Assembly: GCF_963662255.1 (NCBI RefSeq)
Contig: NC_085052.1
Location: 35,164,654 to 35,228,653 of the forward strand
Reading direction: 5' to 3'
DNA from: Cinclus cinclus
Taxonomy: Eukaryota; Chordata; Aves; Passeriformes; Cinclidae
Length of the DNA stretch: 64,000 nt
Under the pieces are notes generated by a model. The model was not told the origin of the DNA. It ran no database searches and saw only the letters and a list, made by a program, of their open reading frames with translations. Position 1 is the stretch's first letter. Every line of letters begins with the position of its first letter. This document shows, piece after piece, positions 1 to 11,133 of this stretch. The position numbers and the translations under genes were made by a program.

Positions 1-3000
1 AAATATGCATACATTTAAATGGTTCAGGATGGATTAAAATAAGGAGCTTAATAGATTTCTTTGCTTGTGTTCAATCATTTCATTTGATTAAGAATCTTAT
101 GAAAGCTGTCTCTTAAAGCAATTCTTTTGGACTGTGAAATGTCATTATACTGCACTGAAAATATTCTTGCAATACATGAAAGAAACAGCACATGGTTATA
201 AAGACATGGGAATAGCTTGTTAGTTTACTCAAATCAGCATTCAACAACACACTAAACCTAGAGGTATAACCAAGATGTTTGTTTGAACATGTAAATGACA
301 TGAAGATACTAAAACTTTCAACAGAGGATAGGATCATTTCCACAAGAGCTCTCCTTTAAAGACTGACCTCATGAATAAATAGGAATCTACAGTAACATGG
401 TTCTTAGCACACTTAAAATAACAAAGCACCAGCAAAATAGGCTGGGTCCCACTGCTGGTATCTCAGCAAATGCAGTAATGATTCCTGTCCAGGGTTAGAC
501 AAACAAAAATAAGGTTGTGTCTGTAAACTTCTGTTTGTCTTCTGTGTAGCGCTCATACATGGGAGGAATACTGCACACAAAGTTAATTTACACTGAATTT
601 TCACAAGTCTATTTTCTCCACCAATTTTGACATCCTTTAGTAACCAACACGATGCTACAGACAAACAAACACTAAATCAGAGTTCAGATACCAATATTTA
701 ATTACTTGAAGAACAATACCCTGTTTGCAAATTACCACAACACAGAGCTTTTCATATGATGATGTATAACTACACAAATAGCACATATTCCTCTAAAGAG
801 CCATACACACATGAGGTTTTCCCTCCTAGTTTAGGCTAAATTCTTTACCTTCACTTAACTCAGCATTACCAGTAACTAAACAATTGTACACACCTCAAAT
901 TTTTCTCTTAAGATTTCTCATCCTTATATTCCGATGATCAATACTGAATTAGCACAGACACTGGAGGGAGATTTCCATTTCAAATGGCCAGAAAGGAACA
1001 TTGTATTAGAGTGAACTCCAATATACCTACACACATGATAAACAAACAGATGTTAATTTATAAAAGAGAAAACCCTCATGCTTCCCGACAATAATAATTT
1101 TTAACACTTCAGACCAACAAGTGTAATCCAATGTGTGATTTTTAGTTTTATCTGTAGAGTTAATACATTATTAACTAGCATTCTTTTTGAGGTCAAAATT
1201 TTGCCTGTTGTTACAAAGACTCTGTATGTTTGGGTCGACTTAATTTCATGAAATCCAAGGTTGCCTACAGTGTTTGTACAGGGGACAGCATTTCTGTAAT
1301 CAAAAGTAGAAACATCTTTTTCTTCATGTTAAGATCTCAAATTTAATGACTTGCATTTGTAAGTTTATATGAGAAAAAAAATTATCAAACAGTTATCCCA
1401 GTATATAGAATTTAAGTGCCCTGTGAGGTGTCTTAGTTCTATTTTAAAAGACTTACAAAGTAGCAGACTTCTTCACTGAGCAAAACCAGAGTATCTACTA
1501 CATTAATGAAGATACTCTGCTTCTAACTCCAACATCTCATGTACAAGAATTGGCAAATAATGCTGGGCTAGATACTCCATCTCCCTCGACTTGTCCCTCA
1601 CACGAGGATAAAATGTGGGGACAAGAGTCACAATCCACATCTATTCTCTGGAAGGAAATGTGAGTAGCTATGGAATTCAACTTGCATGTTATGGTATTAA
1701 AAAAGTAAGCATGATACATTAAAGACAAGAACCTGACCCCTCCCCTATTTTCTCTCTTAGTTCACTCCCATATACTCTGTATATAGATCAGAATTCCCTT
1801 GCTGTGTGCAAATGCACCTGATGCCCCCAAACTTAGAAAAAAGTGCTGAACTGGCTGGCAGCACAAAAAGGGGTAAACTCTAAGCAGGTTTTCAAAAAGC
1901 TCTGCAAATAGTCTATGGCATTTCCCTAATTTACAGTCATTTTATGCTGAAATAGAGCACCAGGACTTTGCTTTACTGGCAAGGAACACACGTGACCTGG
2001 ATTATCTCCACCGATGACAGCAGCCCAACAGGCCAGGATATTGCTGTGCCTTTAAACCCAAAGTCATAGCCAACACTTTGCCCTGATCATTCCAGGTGTT
2101 TATTTGAGATCTTCATTAAAAACCTGCAGAGTCCAATCACATCTGTTTCACTTCCGTCCAAAAATACATACCATATTCTGTATAGCAGATACAGAAATAC
2201 TGGATAATACAGACACTGGAAATCTGACAGAATTTCATATACCACTATCTAAATGTGCATGTACTTTAATTGATTTCATTTACTTCAAGAGCACCTTACT
2301 ATGTTTGTTTTACTTTAAGTAATAAACACAATCTCAAATGATAAATTACAAGTCTTACAGGGAGACTAGTGTGAGTCTTTCCCATTTTTTCACCTATATT
2401 TAAGCTGTTAATGTTGTGCCCTTGGCTGAAAGGCTCTGTGATGCTTCCTGGAATTTCTTCCCTAGTGGAAAGAAAAGAGTAATGATGTTGGTTCAGACCT
2501 ATACTTTATTTGCTTTACTCATCCACCTCTTACCAGTCTTTTAATCTTTTGCATTCCCTCCACAGCAAATTTGAACTTCACCCTATCATAGATACTTCTA
2601 CTTACTGAACTACTTCTTCCTGTATTATATAATAATAAGTTAAACTCAGCTTGGCCATAAAGCCTGGAAAACAACTTTTCTCCTAGACATGGTACATTAC
2701 TGTTTCATATGTGTCAAAAATATATTTTTGACAAAATGTAGTGGGTTTTTTCTTCCAAGTACGTATATTTTCTTTCAATCTAACTTTCGTCAAAAAATTT
2801 TTAAAAATACAGACAGCTCTCTAATGAAATGTATCTTTCCACTAGAAGGAGCAAAAAAAATATTTCAACTGCTTAATTATTTCCCATGTAATACTTGAAA
2901 TAACTTACAAATTGCACTCACACCCCCTTCCCATCTGGCTATAAATATGAATTAAGAAAGCAACAAAACAAACCCATAGTTTGTTTTCCAAAAAAAGAAC

Positions 3001-6000
3001 AGTAGAGAGCAAGTCTGAAGCCCAAGAGATGCGCTAGGAGCCAGGGAATAGCTGGAAGAGCTGCTGAGGCATTTCTATCAGCCACTGTAACCAAGAAAGG
3101 AGACAGTAGCTGCTCACATGAAGGACAGGAAGGATGGCTTTAATATAAGAATAAACTGACTCTAGAAATCAGTAAATCTGTATCAGCTGTACAATAGTTT
3201 ACATTTCATAAATGCAGAAAATCTGAGAGGTGATCCACATCAGATTCCATCCACAGGTCCTTCTCAAACTATGTTATTTTTAAAATTCTACAGGAGTTTC
3301 AGAACAGCCTACTCCCCAGACACTCTCCTCCATACCTTCTAAAATTTGGTCCATGTTTTGATTCTAAAAACTCAGATGCATTCTGGTTTCAAGCACTGGT
3401 AAGAAACAAACAAAAAAAAAGCACTCCAACAGAAATTCTTCTTTAGGTCAAAATATCCATATTGATATTTTTGTACAGTTCTCCAAACAGATAGGTGCAT
3501 CATCACACAATTATTAATAAAGTTGCTTTACTGATCAGATTCCTTACTTCTGAATGAGAAACCAAATTATTCTAATTACCAAAAATAAGATTTCTCTAAG
3601 AAAGCAAAGAAATAGTCAAGGGGCAAGATATGCAACAGACTTTAACTTTTGCTTGGGTCAGTACAGCAACCTTTACAAACACCTAAAATAAATTGTATAA
3701 AACTTGGTATCTAATACAAATACTTGCTAACAAAAAATTTAAGAAGTCAGTAGAAGCCTTTATGGGATTTTTTTAATGTTAACAGATTCTGACAATTTGA
3801 AGGTATATACTTCATTCATCTTCTGCCCAGAGAAGAACCTGCTGGGCATTCTAGGATGATGGAAGTGCTCATTGCTGTCTACACCTAGTTTTAACTATTG
3901 CAGTTAACCCTCTTCCCAAACTTACAAGGCTTCCAGCTGACAGTTCCATTGTATGAAGAATTGAAACATCAGCTGTGGGTGACTTAGAATGATGCCGCTG
4001 CTCAGTGCTCAGTGCCCTCAAGAAATCACATCTACAAGACTTGGGTAGCCAGATTTGCAATATAAATAGAGTCAGGTGTCAAGCTGCTCTTTTCAGTAAT
4101 GAGGGATTCATTTATCCTCAAAAGAACTGGAAAAATTGGATAGATAGAAACTCAAATTCAGTGCCAAGATCACAGGCTCCCAGCTGTTCATAGTTTACAG
4201 GAGGACTGGTATCTTCAAAACCTGCAACAGTGCATCTTGGGTTTGCCAGGAAGAGTTCATCTTTAAGACAGGTATTTTAAATGGCAATAGACTGATCTCA
4301 GCTTACTGAAATGATCCTTAAATATTACATTACAAAGCTGTTCGGCTAATAATTGTTACCTAATATGGATGACACACTTTGCACAGCTTAAACAACACTC
4401 TACAGAAGGACAAAGTATAAAATGAATTGTAAATTCTGCAGTACTGGAAAGTAGAGAATTGTACATCACAAACAACAGGGTTTCAGCTAACTTTCTCTAT
4501 GCACTTAAGGAAAAAGGTAGGTACATTACAGAAATGCATAGGGGGAAAGCAGTTACTCTTTATTGCTGCTCTCAAAAAGATAAAACCTGTGGTTATTTTG
4601 GATAATTGGTACAATACACTAAAGACCAAGAACTAACACACTTCAGGCTTCCTTTTCTAAAGCTGGGAATGTGGCCACACACCAACAAGAAATTCAGTTT
4701 TAAGCAGCCCTGTATTGGAAAAAAGCACTCTCAAAAGCCTCTGAATGTTCCCATTAGTAACCAAAGCCCCAAGGCTCAGGGGACAAACAGAGCTGAACGC
4801 GAGACTATGTTCAATGCAATGTCTGAATCCAGAGTTGCTCTTTCCAGCTTTTCAAAACCCACAACCTGCAAAGCCTGAGGTGAGCTAAACCCCTCCACTG
4901 TCCTCTCTCCAGGTGCACCTTTCTGTCACAGCAGATTCAACTCCCAGAAAGGACCCCTTTCACTTCCCAAGGATTACACTTTGGTCCAATACAGGTTCTT
5001 TGGCTGTTTTCAGGCATCTGCCAGCCAAATTTCAGGCATCTGCCAGCCAAAAAAGTTTCTTTTCAACACTGCTCTTCCCCAGACACACACATATGCTTCT
5101 AAGCCCAGAACACAATAGCCAAGATAAGGTGAAAAGGAGCCTTTCCTTCACTCAGAGCATTCACAACAGAGCTCTAGCATATTCTATTCAGTGAGCCAGA
5201 GCCATCTGCTGCCACATACTTTGGCTGAGAGGCTGAGGACCAAGTCAAGAGCCTAAAGATGCCTCTTCCCATTGTGAACTCACCCAGCTGCATCTGCATG
5301 CTCAACAGGGCAGTTCTCTGTTCTCAGTTTTACACAGCTGAGGGAACTGTCCTGCTCCCTGCTGCCATCCTGCAGTACAAATCCGAGTGCTGCAGGGCAA
5401 CCCCAACTACTCAGATGAAATGCCAGAAACTTCTGGACTTTTAGATCCCTGAAATGATCTGACTGACTCTGCTGAGTCCCTGCTCATTCCTGGGAAGACC
5501 AAGCACAAGGTTAGGACTCTGTATTTCTGCTACAGCTCTAAGTCAGATTAAATGTGATGTGAAAACATGCAGAGGTCCCCTATGTACTGAAGGGAAATAA
5601 GGCTTCCAGAGACCCACTTAAAGTAATTCAGAAGCAGGATGACAAACCCTAATAACCTTTTTAGCTATTCAAAGTAATCTGACAGGAGGAAAACATCTCT
5701 TCACTAAACTGAAATCCTTCTTATCAACTATCTCCCTCTACTTGTGTACTTGGTTTATCAACCTTTCCACTTCACAGAAAGTTAGCTACCATTATTACTG
5801 CATGGAAGACAAATACTGCGTAGAGTTCAGTAAAGTATTTTTTTAAAAACCTCTTATTAAAAGACTTTTATGAAAGGGGCATTGTTAGGCAGGTGTTGCA
5901 ATCTATAAATACTACCAGGCTGCCATGGGCCAGCTATGAGTAAAAACTTCTAAAATGGTTTAATCTAGAGATAGCTATCAATATTAGTTTATTCCAACAC

Positions 6001-6280
6001 TTCATACTGTTGATTCCAATAGCAATAGACATGGAACCAAATCATTAACATTTGGATTTTGCAAACTCCTTCAGCTCAATCACAGCCTTTGTGCCAAATG
6101 ATGATACCTGTGTGCAGCCAGTGCAGGTTGAAGCCAAAGGCACTGCTGTAAGGCACATTAGGGAGTGGATGAGGGATCTGGAGGCTGTGTGACACACAAA
6201 GAGCTACAACTGTTTAAAAGCAACAGTCCATGAACCAATGTCTAACATTCCACCATACTGCACAAGCACCTAGAGACACT
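1..6280. other. AT-rich non-coding DNA, no gene recognised
   Basis: I see no exon, RNA gene or recognisable transposable element in this stretch. The open frames are all under 95 codons, low in complexity and resemble no family I know. The only structure noted is a 22-bp tandem duplication at 5008-5051, listed separately. It could be intron or intergenic sequence. Confidence 0.6.
5008..5051. repeat. 22-bp direct tandem duplication
   Basis: The unit TTTCAGGCATCTGCCAGCCA plus AA occurs twice back to back (5008-5029 and 5030-5051) with no mismatch between copies. This looks like a recent short duplication, probably by replication slippage. No function is implied. Confidence 0.85.
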
Positions 6281-6750
6281 CACAGAATCACAGAATGGCC
6301 TTGGAAGACATTCAAGATGGTCATCTACTTTCACCCCCACTGCCATTGGCAGGGACACGTTACACTATCCCAAGCTGCTCAGAATCCAGCCTGGTCCTGA
6401 ATCCCTCCAGGGATCCAGGAGCAGGCGCAGCTTCTCTGGGCACCCTGTGCCAGGACCTGCTCACCCTCTCAGGGAACAGTTCCTTCCCAAACTAAACCTA
6501 CTCCGTTTCAGTCCAAATCCATTCCCCCTTATCCTGCAACCACATGTCCCTGTGAAAGGTCTCTCCACCTCTTCAGAGGGCTTCCTTCAGGTACAGAAAT
6601 TAGGTCACCTCTAAGCCATCCTTTCTCCAGGCTGAACAAACCCAGCTCTCTCAGCTTTTCCTCAGAGGAGAGCTGCTCCATCCCTCCCATCATTTTGGTA
6701 GCCTCCCCCGTACTGGCTCCAGCAGGTCACTGTTTTTATTGCAGAGTGCG
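6281..6750 (-). mobile_element. CR1 LINE 3' end, 5'-truncated
   Basis: The left edge carries two copies of an ATTCTGTG-type octamer when read on the minus strand (CACAGAATCACAGAATGG on plus), the hallmark 3' terminus of avian CR1 retrotransposons. What follows matches the well-known CR1 3' region: a segment with TGCCATTGGCAGGGACACGT, then AGCTTCTCTGGGCACCCTGT, then CCAGGCTGAACAAACCCAGC. The copy therefore runs on the minus strand and is truncated at its 5' side (right edge, boundary about 20 bp uncertain). It has accumulated many substitutions, so it is an old copy, and it contains no intact reading frame. CR1 copies are normally 5'-truncated and usually lack target duplications; I found none. 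Confidence 0.9.
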
Positions 6751-7891
6751 TAGCAAGGACTGAGTATTGTTAAAATACTGAACTAATACACTGAGCAGGG
6801 CACCAGCTCTGTTACCTGACACTGATACATCAGTTCAGGGAGTTCTGCTGGGTTTTGGATTAATTGCTTGGGGGTTTATGAATAGCATGACTAGACTACA
6901 TGGAACCTTCAATGTACAAGAAACAACAGAGAAGACTCATTAGACAAGACATGTAGGCAAGAAATTGGACAAGAAATGTAGGCAGCTAGGAACCGGTCCA
7001 AACACAAAACTGGGTTAATCAGATAGGGTTTTCTAACTGGAAACAGAAAGCACTAACCTTTCTGTTGGGCTGTGAGTTCTTTTCACACACCTGTTCAACC
7101 ACTCAAGTTTACAACAAACTATTATTTGGAAATTAAATTTCATTTCAATATTTTAAAAAACAGAATTGAAGATGCAGCAGAAACTTCAGCAAAGTAAAAC
7201 AAAAAAATCACTTTTAAACAGGAATTATTTTTTTAAATGTAATGAATTAAACTGTATGTGGTTTCCACTGCAAATCCCAAACACTCGTTTTTGGGACCCT
7301 CTGACTGGAAGGAAGGCCAGCAGGCCAAATGTGTCACTTAAAGCCTGAAGGACCCTAAACTAACAATTACCAGCAATGCAAGGTAGTGAGGACTGCCCAA
7401 GCAAGTGACCTTTTCACTGTGTCTGTTCACAGCCAGCAGCTGTAGCGTCACCAACTCGCATTTTCATAGTTTTTGCCTTAAATATTCTGATTTAGCTGTG
7501 GTCAGGAATACTCCTTGTTTCCACATAAAAATATTCTCCAGAGGATACCATGTTAAACACTCTTTGAAACACAGAAAGGTAGCATTTAATTAATACTCAA
7601 CAGATAGTGAAACATTTCTTTGCACAAAAGCCTTAAAAATCAATCATAAATAGCAACAAATCATTTTTGCATTTAAAAATTACACAGAATTCACATGGGA
7701 GAGAAAAATGTGTTATTTCACCAGCTGAATAATAATGAACTGTTCTATCTTGGATATGTAAATTGTAAGCACTGAGTAACCACCCAATTTCTTAACCTGC
7801 CCAGCAGCAGTTTTCAGCAGCTCTCTGAGGGCACTAAGGCATGGATTCAAAGTACAAGGTTACAGATTTAGCTACAAGCTTTCCTTTGCCC
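6751..7891. other. AT-rich non-coding DNA between CR1 and the ERV
   Basis: Nothing recognisable is visible here. The stretch ends in CCCACACA, the last five bases of which form the left copy of the ERV target duplication. Confidence 0.55.
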
Positions 7892-7896
7892 ACACA
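7892..7896. repeat. ERV target site duplication, left copy
   Basis: ACACA lies directly before the TG of the left LTR, and the same ACACA directly follows the CA of the right LTR at 15004-15008. A 5-bp duplication is within the 4-6 bp range made by retroviral integrases. The motif is a simple CA run, so the exact length (5 or 6) is uncertain. Confidence 0.7.
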
Positions 7897-8244
7897 TGTC
7901 GGATTCCCCCCTGGTGTCTCCGACCTGCCTCAGCTAGCTCGGGGTCAGAGAGATGGGGGATTTTTTATCCGACATGGACAAAGGCAAAAGATTAGAGGAG
8001 GCTCTCCTTCCTGGGATGATCCAAGTTTATTGTCCTGAAGGGTTCCAGGGAGAAGAGAGAGAGCATGGCAAACGCAGGGTATTTTCAATCCCAACTCAGG
8101 GGTGGTGGAACTCCAGGTCACAGCCACCCCTGGCTGGCCAGGGGAAAAGGAAGGGTTAAGGGAAGGGGAAAACCAGGCTACAAACCGAGAGGGGAAACAA
8201 CAAACCATCCTCAGTGCAACACAAAACCATAAATGTGCATTACA
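7897..8244 (-). repeat. 3' LTR of the ERV
   Basis: On the minus strand this 348-bp repeat begins TGTAATGCAC and ends in CA, the usual retroviral LTR termini. It matches the copy at 14655-15003 at roughly 95%. Read on minus it contains an AATAAA polyadenylation signal (plus TTTATT at 8026-8031), preceded by a CT-rich tract and a weak AT-rich TATA-like sequence (GAAAATACC). Confidence 0.95.
8026..8031 (-). terminator. Polyadenylation signal AATAAA in the 3' LTR
   Basis: AATAAA on the minus strand lies about 215 nt into the LTR and is conserved in both LTR copies. In the 3' LTR it would direct cleavage and polyadenylation of the proviral transcript; the GT-rich stretch downstream (CTTTGTCCATGTCGG) fits a downstream element. 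The function is inferred from position. Confidence 0.75.
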
Positions 8245-8257
8245 TCTCCCCATTTTT
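8245..8257 (-). promoter_or_regulatory. Polypurine tract
   Basis: On the minus strand AAAAATGGGGAGA directly abuts the TG of the 3' LTR. That is the position and composition of the retroviral polypurine tract, which primes plus-strand DNA synthesis. A single T interrupts the purine run. Confidence 0.8.
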
Positions 8258-8380
8258 GTTTAGTAAGTTTGTAGAAAGGCATCGGTTTCATTCTGATACT
8301 GAATGTGGCAATATTGGATAAGGTTCATCACTGGGATGAGTGGGAGGTAGGTTTTTCTAAAAGAAAAAAGCAAACATTTT
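8258..8380 (-). other. Short 3' non-coding spacer of the ERV, no env
   Basis: Only about 120 bp separate the integrase stop from the polypurine tract. No reading frame or env-like motif fits here. The element therefore has no envelope gene, either by ancestral lack or by a clean deletion. Confidence 0.75.
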
Positions 8381-9286
8381 TTAAAGCATATTAAAGGTTG
8401 GTGTCCTTGCTAGAGGTAAACCAAATTCCAAGGAGATGTTTTCTTCTCGGCAGCATCTTCTTTTTGAATGAATTGAAACTTGCTTCTCATCCCCTTCTGC
8501 TGGAGCTGGATGTTTGGGGACAAAAGGTTTCACCCACTTCTGGGGGATCCACCGGGGGCCTGAGGGGGTGGATACACATGCATAACCACACCCCCAGGTA
8601 ACAAGCTCATAGGGACCTTTGGTTTCCCATGTTTCTGGGTCCCTAATCAAAACTGGTGGATGCTGGGACAGTTTGAATTGACTGCCACTGTTAAAGTGAT
8701 GAACCACAGGTGGACTCATATTTTCAAAACAACAGTTTAGAAAATTGATAGTAAACATGGCTTTACAGAGCTTCTGCTGTGGAGACATCCACAAAGTTGA
8801 ACTGCTGTGTCTAGCCAGGACCTGTTTGAGTGTCTGGTGGGCACACTCGATCACACCTTGGCCTGTGGGGGAGTGGGGGATGCCAGTTCTATGTTCCACT
8901 CCCCACTGCTGGACAAACTCTAGGAAGTCCTTGGATGTGTACGCTGGGCCATTGTCTGTTTTGATTTCCCTAGGGATCCCCAGCACTGAAAAGGCTTGCA
9001 CTAGGTGTTGTCTGGCATGCACAGCCTTTTCTCCTGCGTGGACAGGGGCATAAATTGCACCCGAATATGTATCAATGCTTACATGTACATATTTGAGGCG
9101 ACCAAAACTGGGTATGTGTGTGATGTCTGTCTGCCACACCTCACAGCTGCCAAGGCCTCGGGGGTTAACCCCTACACCCAGGGAAGGCATGGCCTGGAGC
9201 TGGCAGCTGGGACAGGTGGCCACAATGGCTTGAGCCTGACTCTGTGTTAGCTGGAACTGACGGATCAGACCTGGCACATTTTGATG
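8381..9286 (-). pseudogene. pol: pol, integrase domain of the ERV
   Basis: This open segment continues the reverse transcriptase frame directly after an in-frame TAG at 9287-9289. It begins with the second half of the zinc-binding HHCC motif (His, then a CPSC pair). The catalytic core is readable: Asp in WQTDITHIP, Asp in TDNGPAYTS, and Glu in GVIECAHQTLK, with exactly 35 residues between the second Asp and the Glu, so the D,D(35)E triad is intact. The C-terminal part has basic and Trp-rich sequence typical of the DNA-binding domain (WIPQKWVKPFVPKHP), and the frame ends at TAA 8381-8383. The usual Arg after the catalytic Glu (ERAHQTLK in relatives) is Cys here. Integrase inserts viral DNA into the host chromosome. 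It would be made only as part of a Pol polyprotein, and the upstream stop prevents that. Confidence 0.92.
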
Positions 9287-11133
9287 CTACTGCTGGTGGT
9301 TCAGCTTTGCCTGTTGGAAAATGTCAGGGAGCCATGCTTTCTCAGCTGGGGCAGCAAGGGAGTCTGCCTTATGATTCCCTTCTGCAATTTCACCTGGCAG
9401 ATCGGTGTGTGACCTTACATGCATCACATAGAACAGGTGCTCTCTATGCGAAACCAAATAGATTAGTCTGGAGAGCAACCTGAAGAGCTGCTCATTCTTG
9501 ATGTCCTTGAGAACTGCCTGCTCTGCTCTGGATACCACCCCTGCTACATAGGCTGAGTAGGTTACCAAGTTAATTGGCTCCCAGAACTTCTCAAAGGCTC
9601 TCACAGCTGTGGCCAGTTCTGCTATCTGGGGCGAACCCTCCACAAACTCAACCTCAGCTTCCCAATTTGGAGTTTGTGGATTTCTCCAAGTCATCACCAG
9701 CTTGTGGGATGCTCCAGACGCATCAGAGAACACTGTGAGAGCTTTGAGTGGTCTACGGCTCCTCTTCTCACAAGGAATGAGGTGGAATTCCTCATTAAAC
9801 AGCCTGTGAGATGGGGCATGGACCGATATTTGTCCCCTGTAGCTATCCAGAGACAGCTGCAGGTTGGCATTGCTCTGAAGCACGTGCTCAAACATTTCTT
9901 TGGTCAGTTTCTCTGAAGAGTTCTTCCCCTCCTTTGAAAGCTTGACCGGGAGGTGAATACATGCAAAGTCACAACCAGCCAGCTCACACAGTCTTACTCT
10001 TGCCTTACAAATCAGCTGAGCTATCAGCTCCTGTGGCTTAGTGATAGTTTTGGGTCTTGCATGTGAAAGGAAAATCCACTCTATGACTGAAAGTGAATAT
10101 TTTTGCCCTTTGGTCCACTGTAATATCAAACCATGCAGGTATGGCAGCTTTCCCAGGATAATAAATTTAAAGGGCAGCTCGGGGTGATACCAGTGAGCTT
10201 GCCTTGTGGCCAAAGCCTTTTCTGCTTTCTCTATGACGGTTTTTGCCTCTGGGGTCAGTTCTCTGGGAGAATCCAGCTCTCTCTCCCCCTTTAATAAATT
10301 GAGGAGGGAGCCTAGGTCCTCATTGGTGAGGCCTAGCCAGGGCCTGACCCAGTTCAAAGACCCACACAAGGAATGGAGATCTGCTAGGGTTTTTGGATTG
10401 TTATTAATTGCCAATCTTTGCAGCACAATGGTCCGCGCAGTAATTTCCAAGCCCAGGTACCTCCAAGGTGGCATCCTTTGGACCTTGTCCTCCTGCAATT
10501 GAAATCCAGCAGAGGTTAAAACTTTAACCACTAGGTCAAGTGTGTCTTGGAGTATAGTGTCATTGGGGGCACACACAAGTACATCATCCATGTAGTGTAG
10601 GATAATGGCCTCCCCCTTTTCAGCACGCACTGGGGAATGCAACGAGGCTACATACCACTGGCAGATGGAGGGACTGCACTTCATTCCCTGGGGAAGGACT
10701 TTCCAGTGGTACCTCTTCACTGGGGCTTCTCGATTGGTGGTTCGGACCAAAAAGGCAAACTGCGGGGCATCCTTTGGGTGGAGGGGAATTTGGAAGAAAC
10801 AGTCCTTGATGTCCAGGACAGCCAATTGCCAATTTTGGAGAAGCATTGTTGGAGAAGGCATCCCAGGTTGGAGTGACCCCATATCCTCAATTACTTTGTT
10901 TATCTCCCAGAGATCATGGAGAAGACACCACTTGTCTCTCCCTGGTTTATCACAAAGACCAGGGAATTCCAAGGGCTAGTTGTTTCTTCTCTGTGGCCCT
11001 TTGCCAATTGCTCCTCTACGAGCTCTTCAAGCGCCTTAAGCTTTTCTTTGCTAAGCGGCCACTGGTTTACCCAAATTGGAGTGTCATTCAACCATGTTAA
11101 CTTTTGGGCAGGGTGCTCTACAGTGGCCGCCAT
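9287..11133 (-). pseudogene. pol: pol, reverse transcriptase and RNase H domains of the ERV
   Basis: The N-terminal part lies at about 10950-11133, with motifs such as WVNQWPLSKEKLKALEELV and TTSPWNSLVFVI. It is followed by a one-base frameshift near 10945-10955. The next frame (10972 to 9287, 561 codons) carries the palm motifs LDIKDCFF (Asp 54) and HYMDDVL (YMDD 127-130), then the thumb and connection. RNase H follows with TVFSDASG (Asp 417), the Glu of IAELATA (452), and the His/Asp motif HVRSH...GNHKAD. The third RNase H acidic residue, normally in TDSxYV, is Tyr 472 (VTYSAYV). The frame ends at a TAG inside the integrase zinc motif. Pol sits in the -1 frame relative to pro, as expected for ribosomal frameshifting in class II retroviruses, but no textbook slippery heptamer is in phase at the junction. 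Clearly inactive. Confidence 0.95.

Noticed and set aside
10605..10979. 124-codon plus-strand frame antisense to reverse transcriptase
   Set aside because: The opposite strand encodes a clear YMDD reverse transcriptase in this interval; the antisense frame has no recognisable features.
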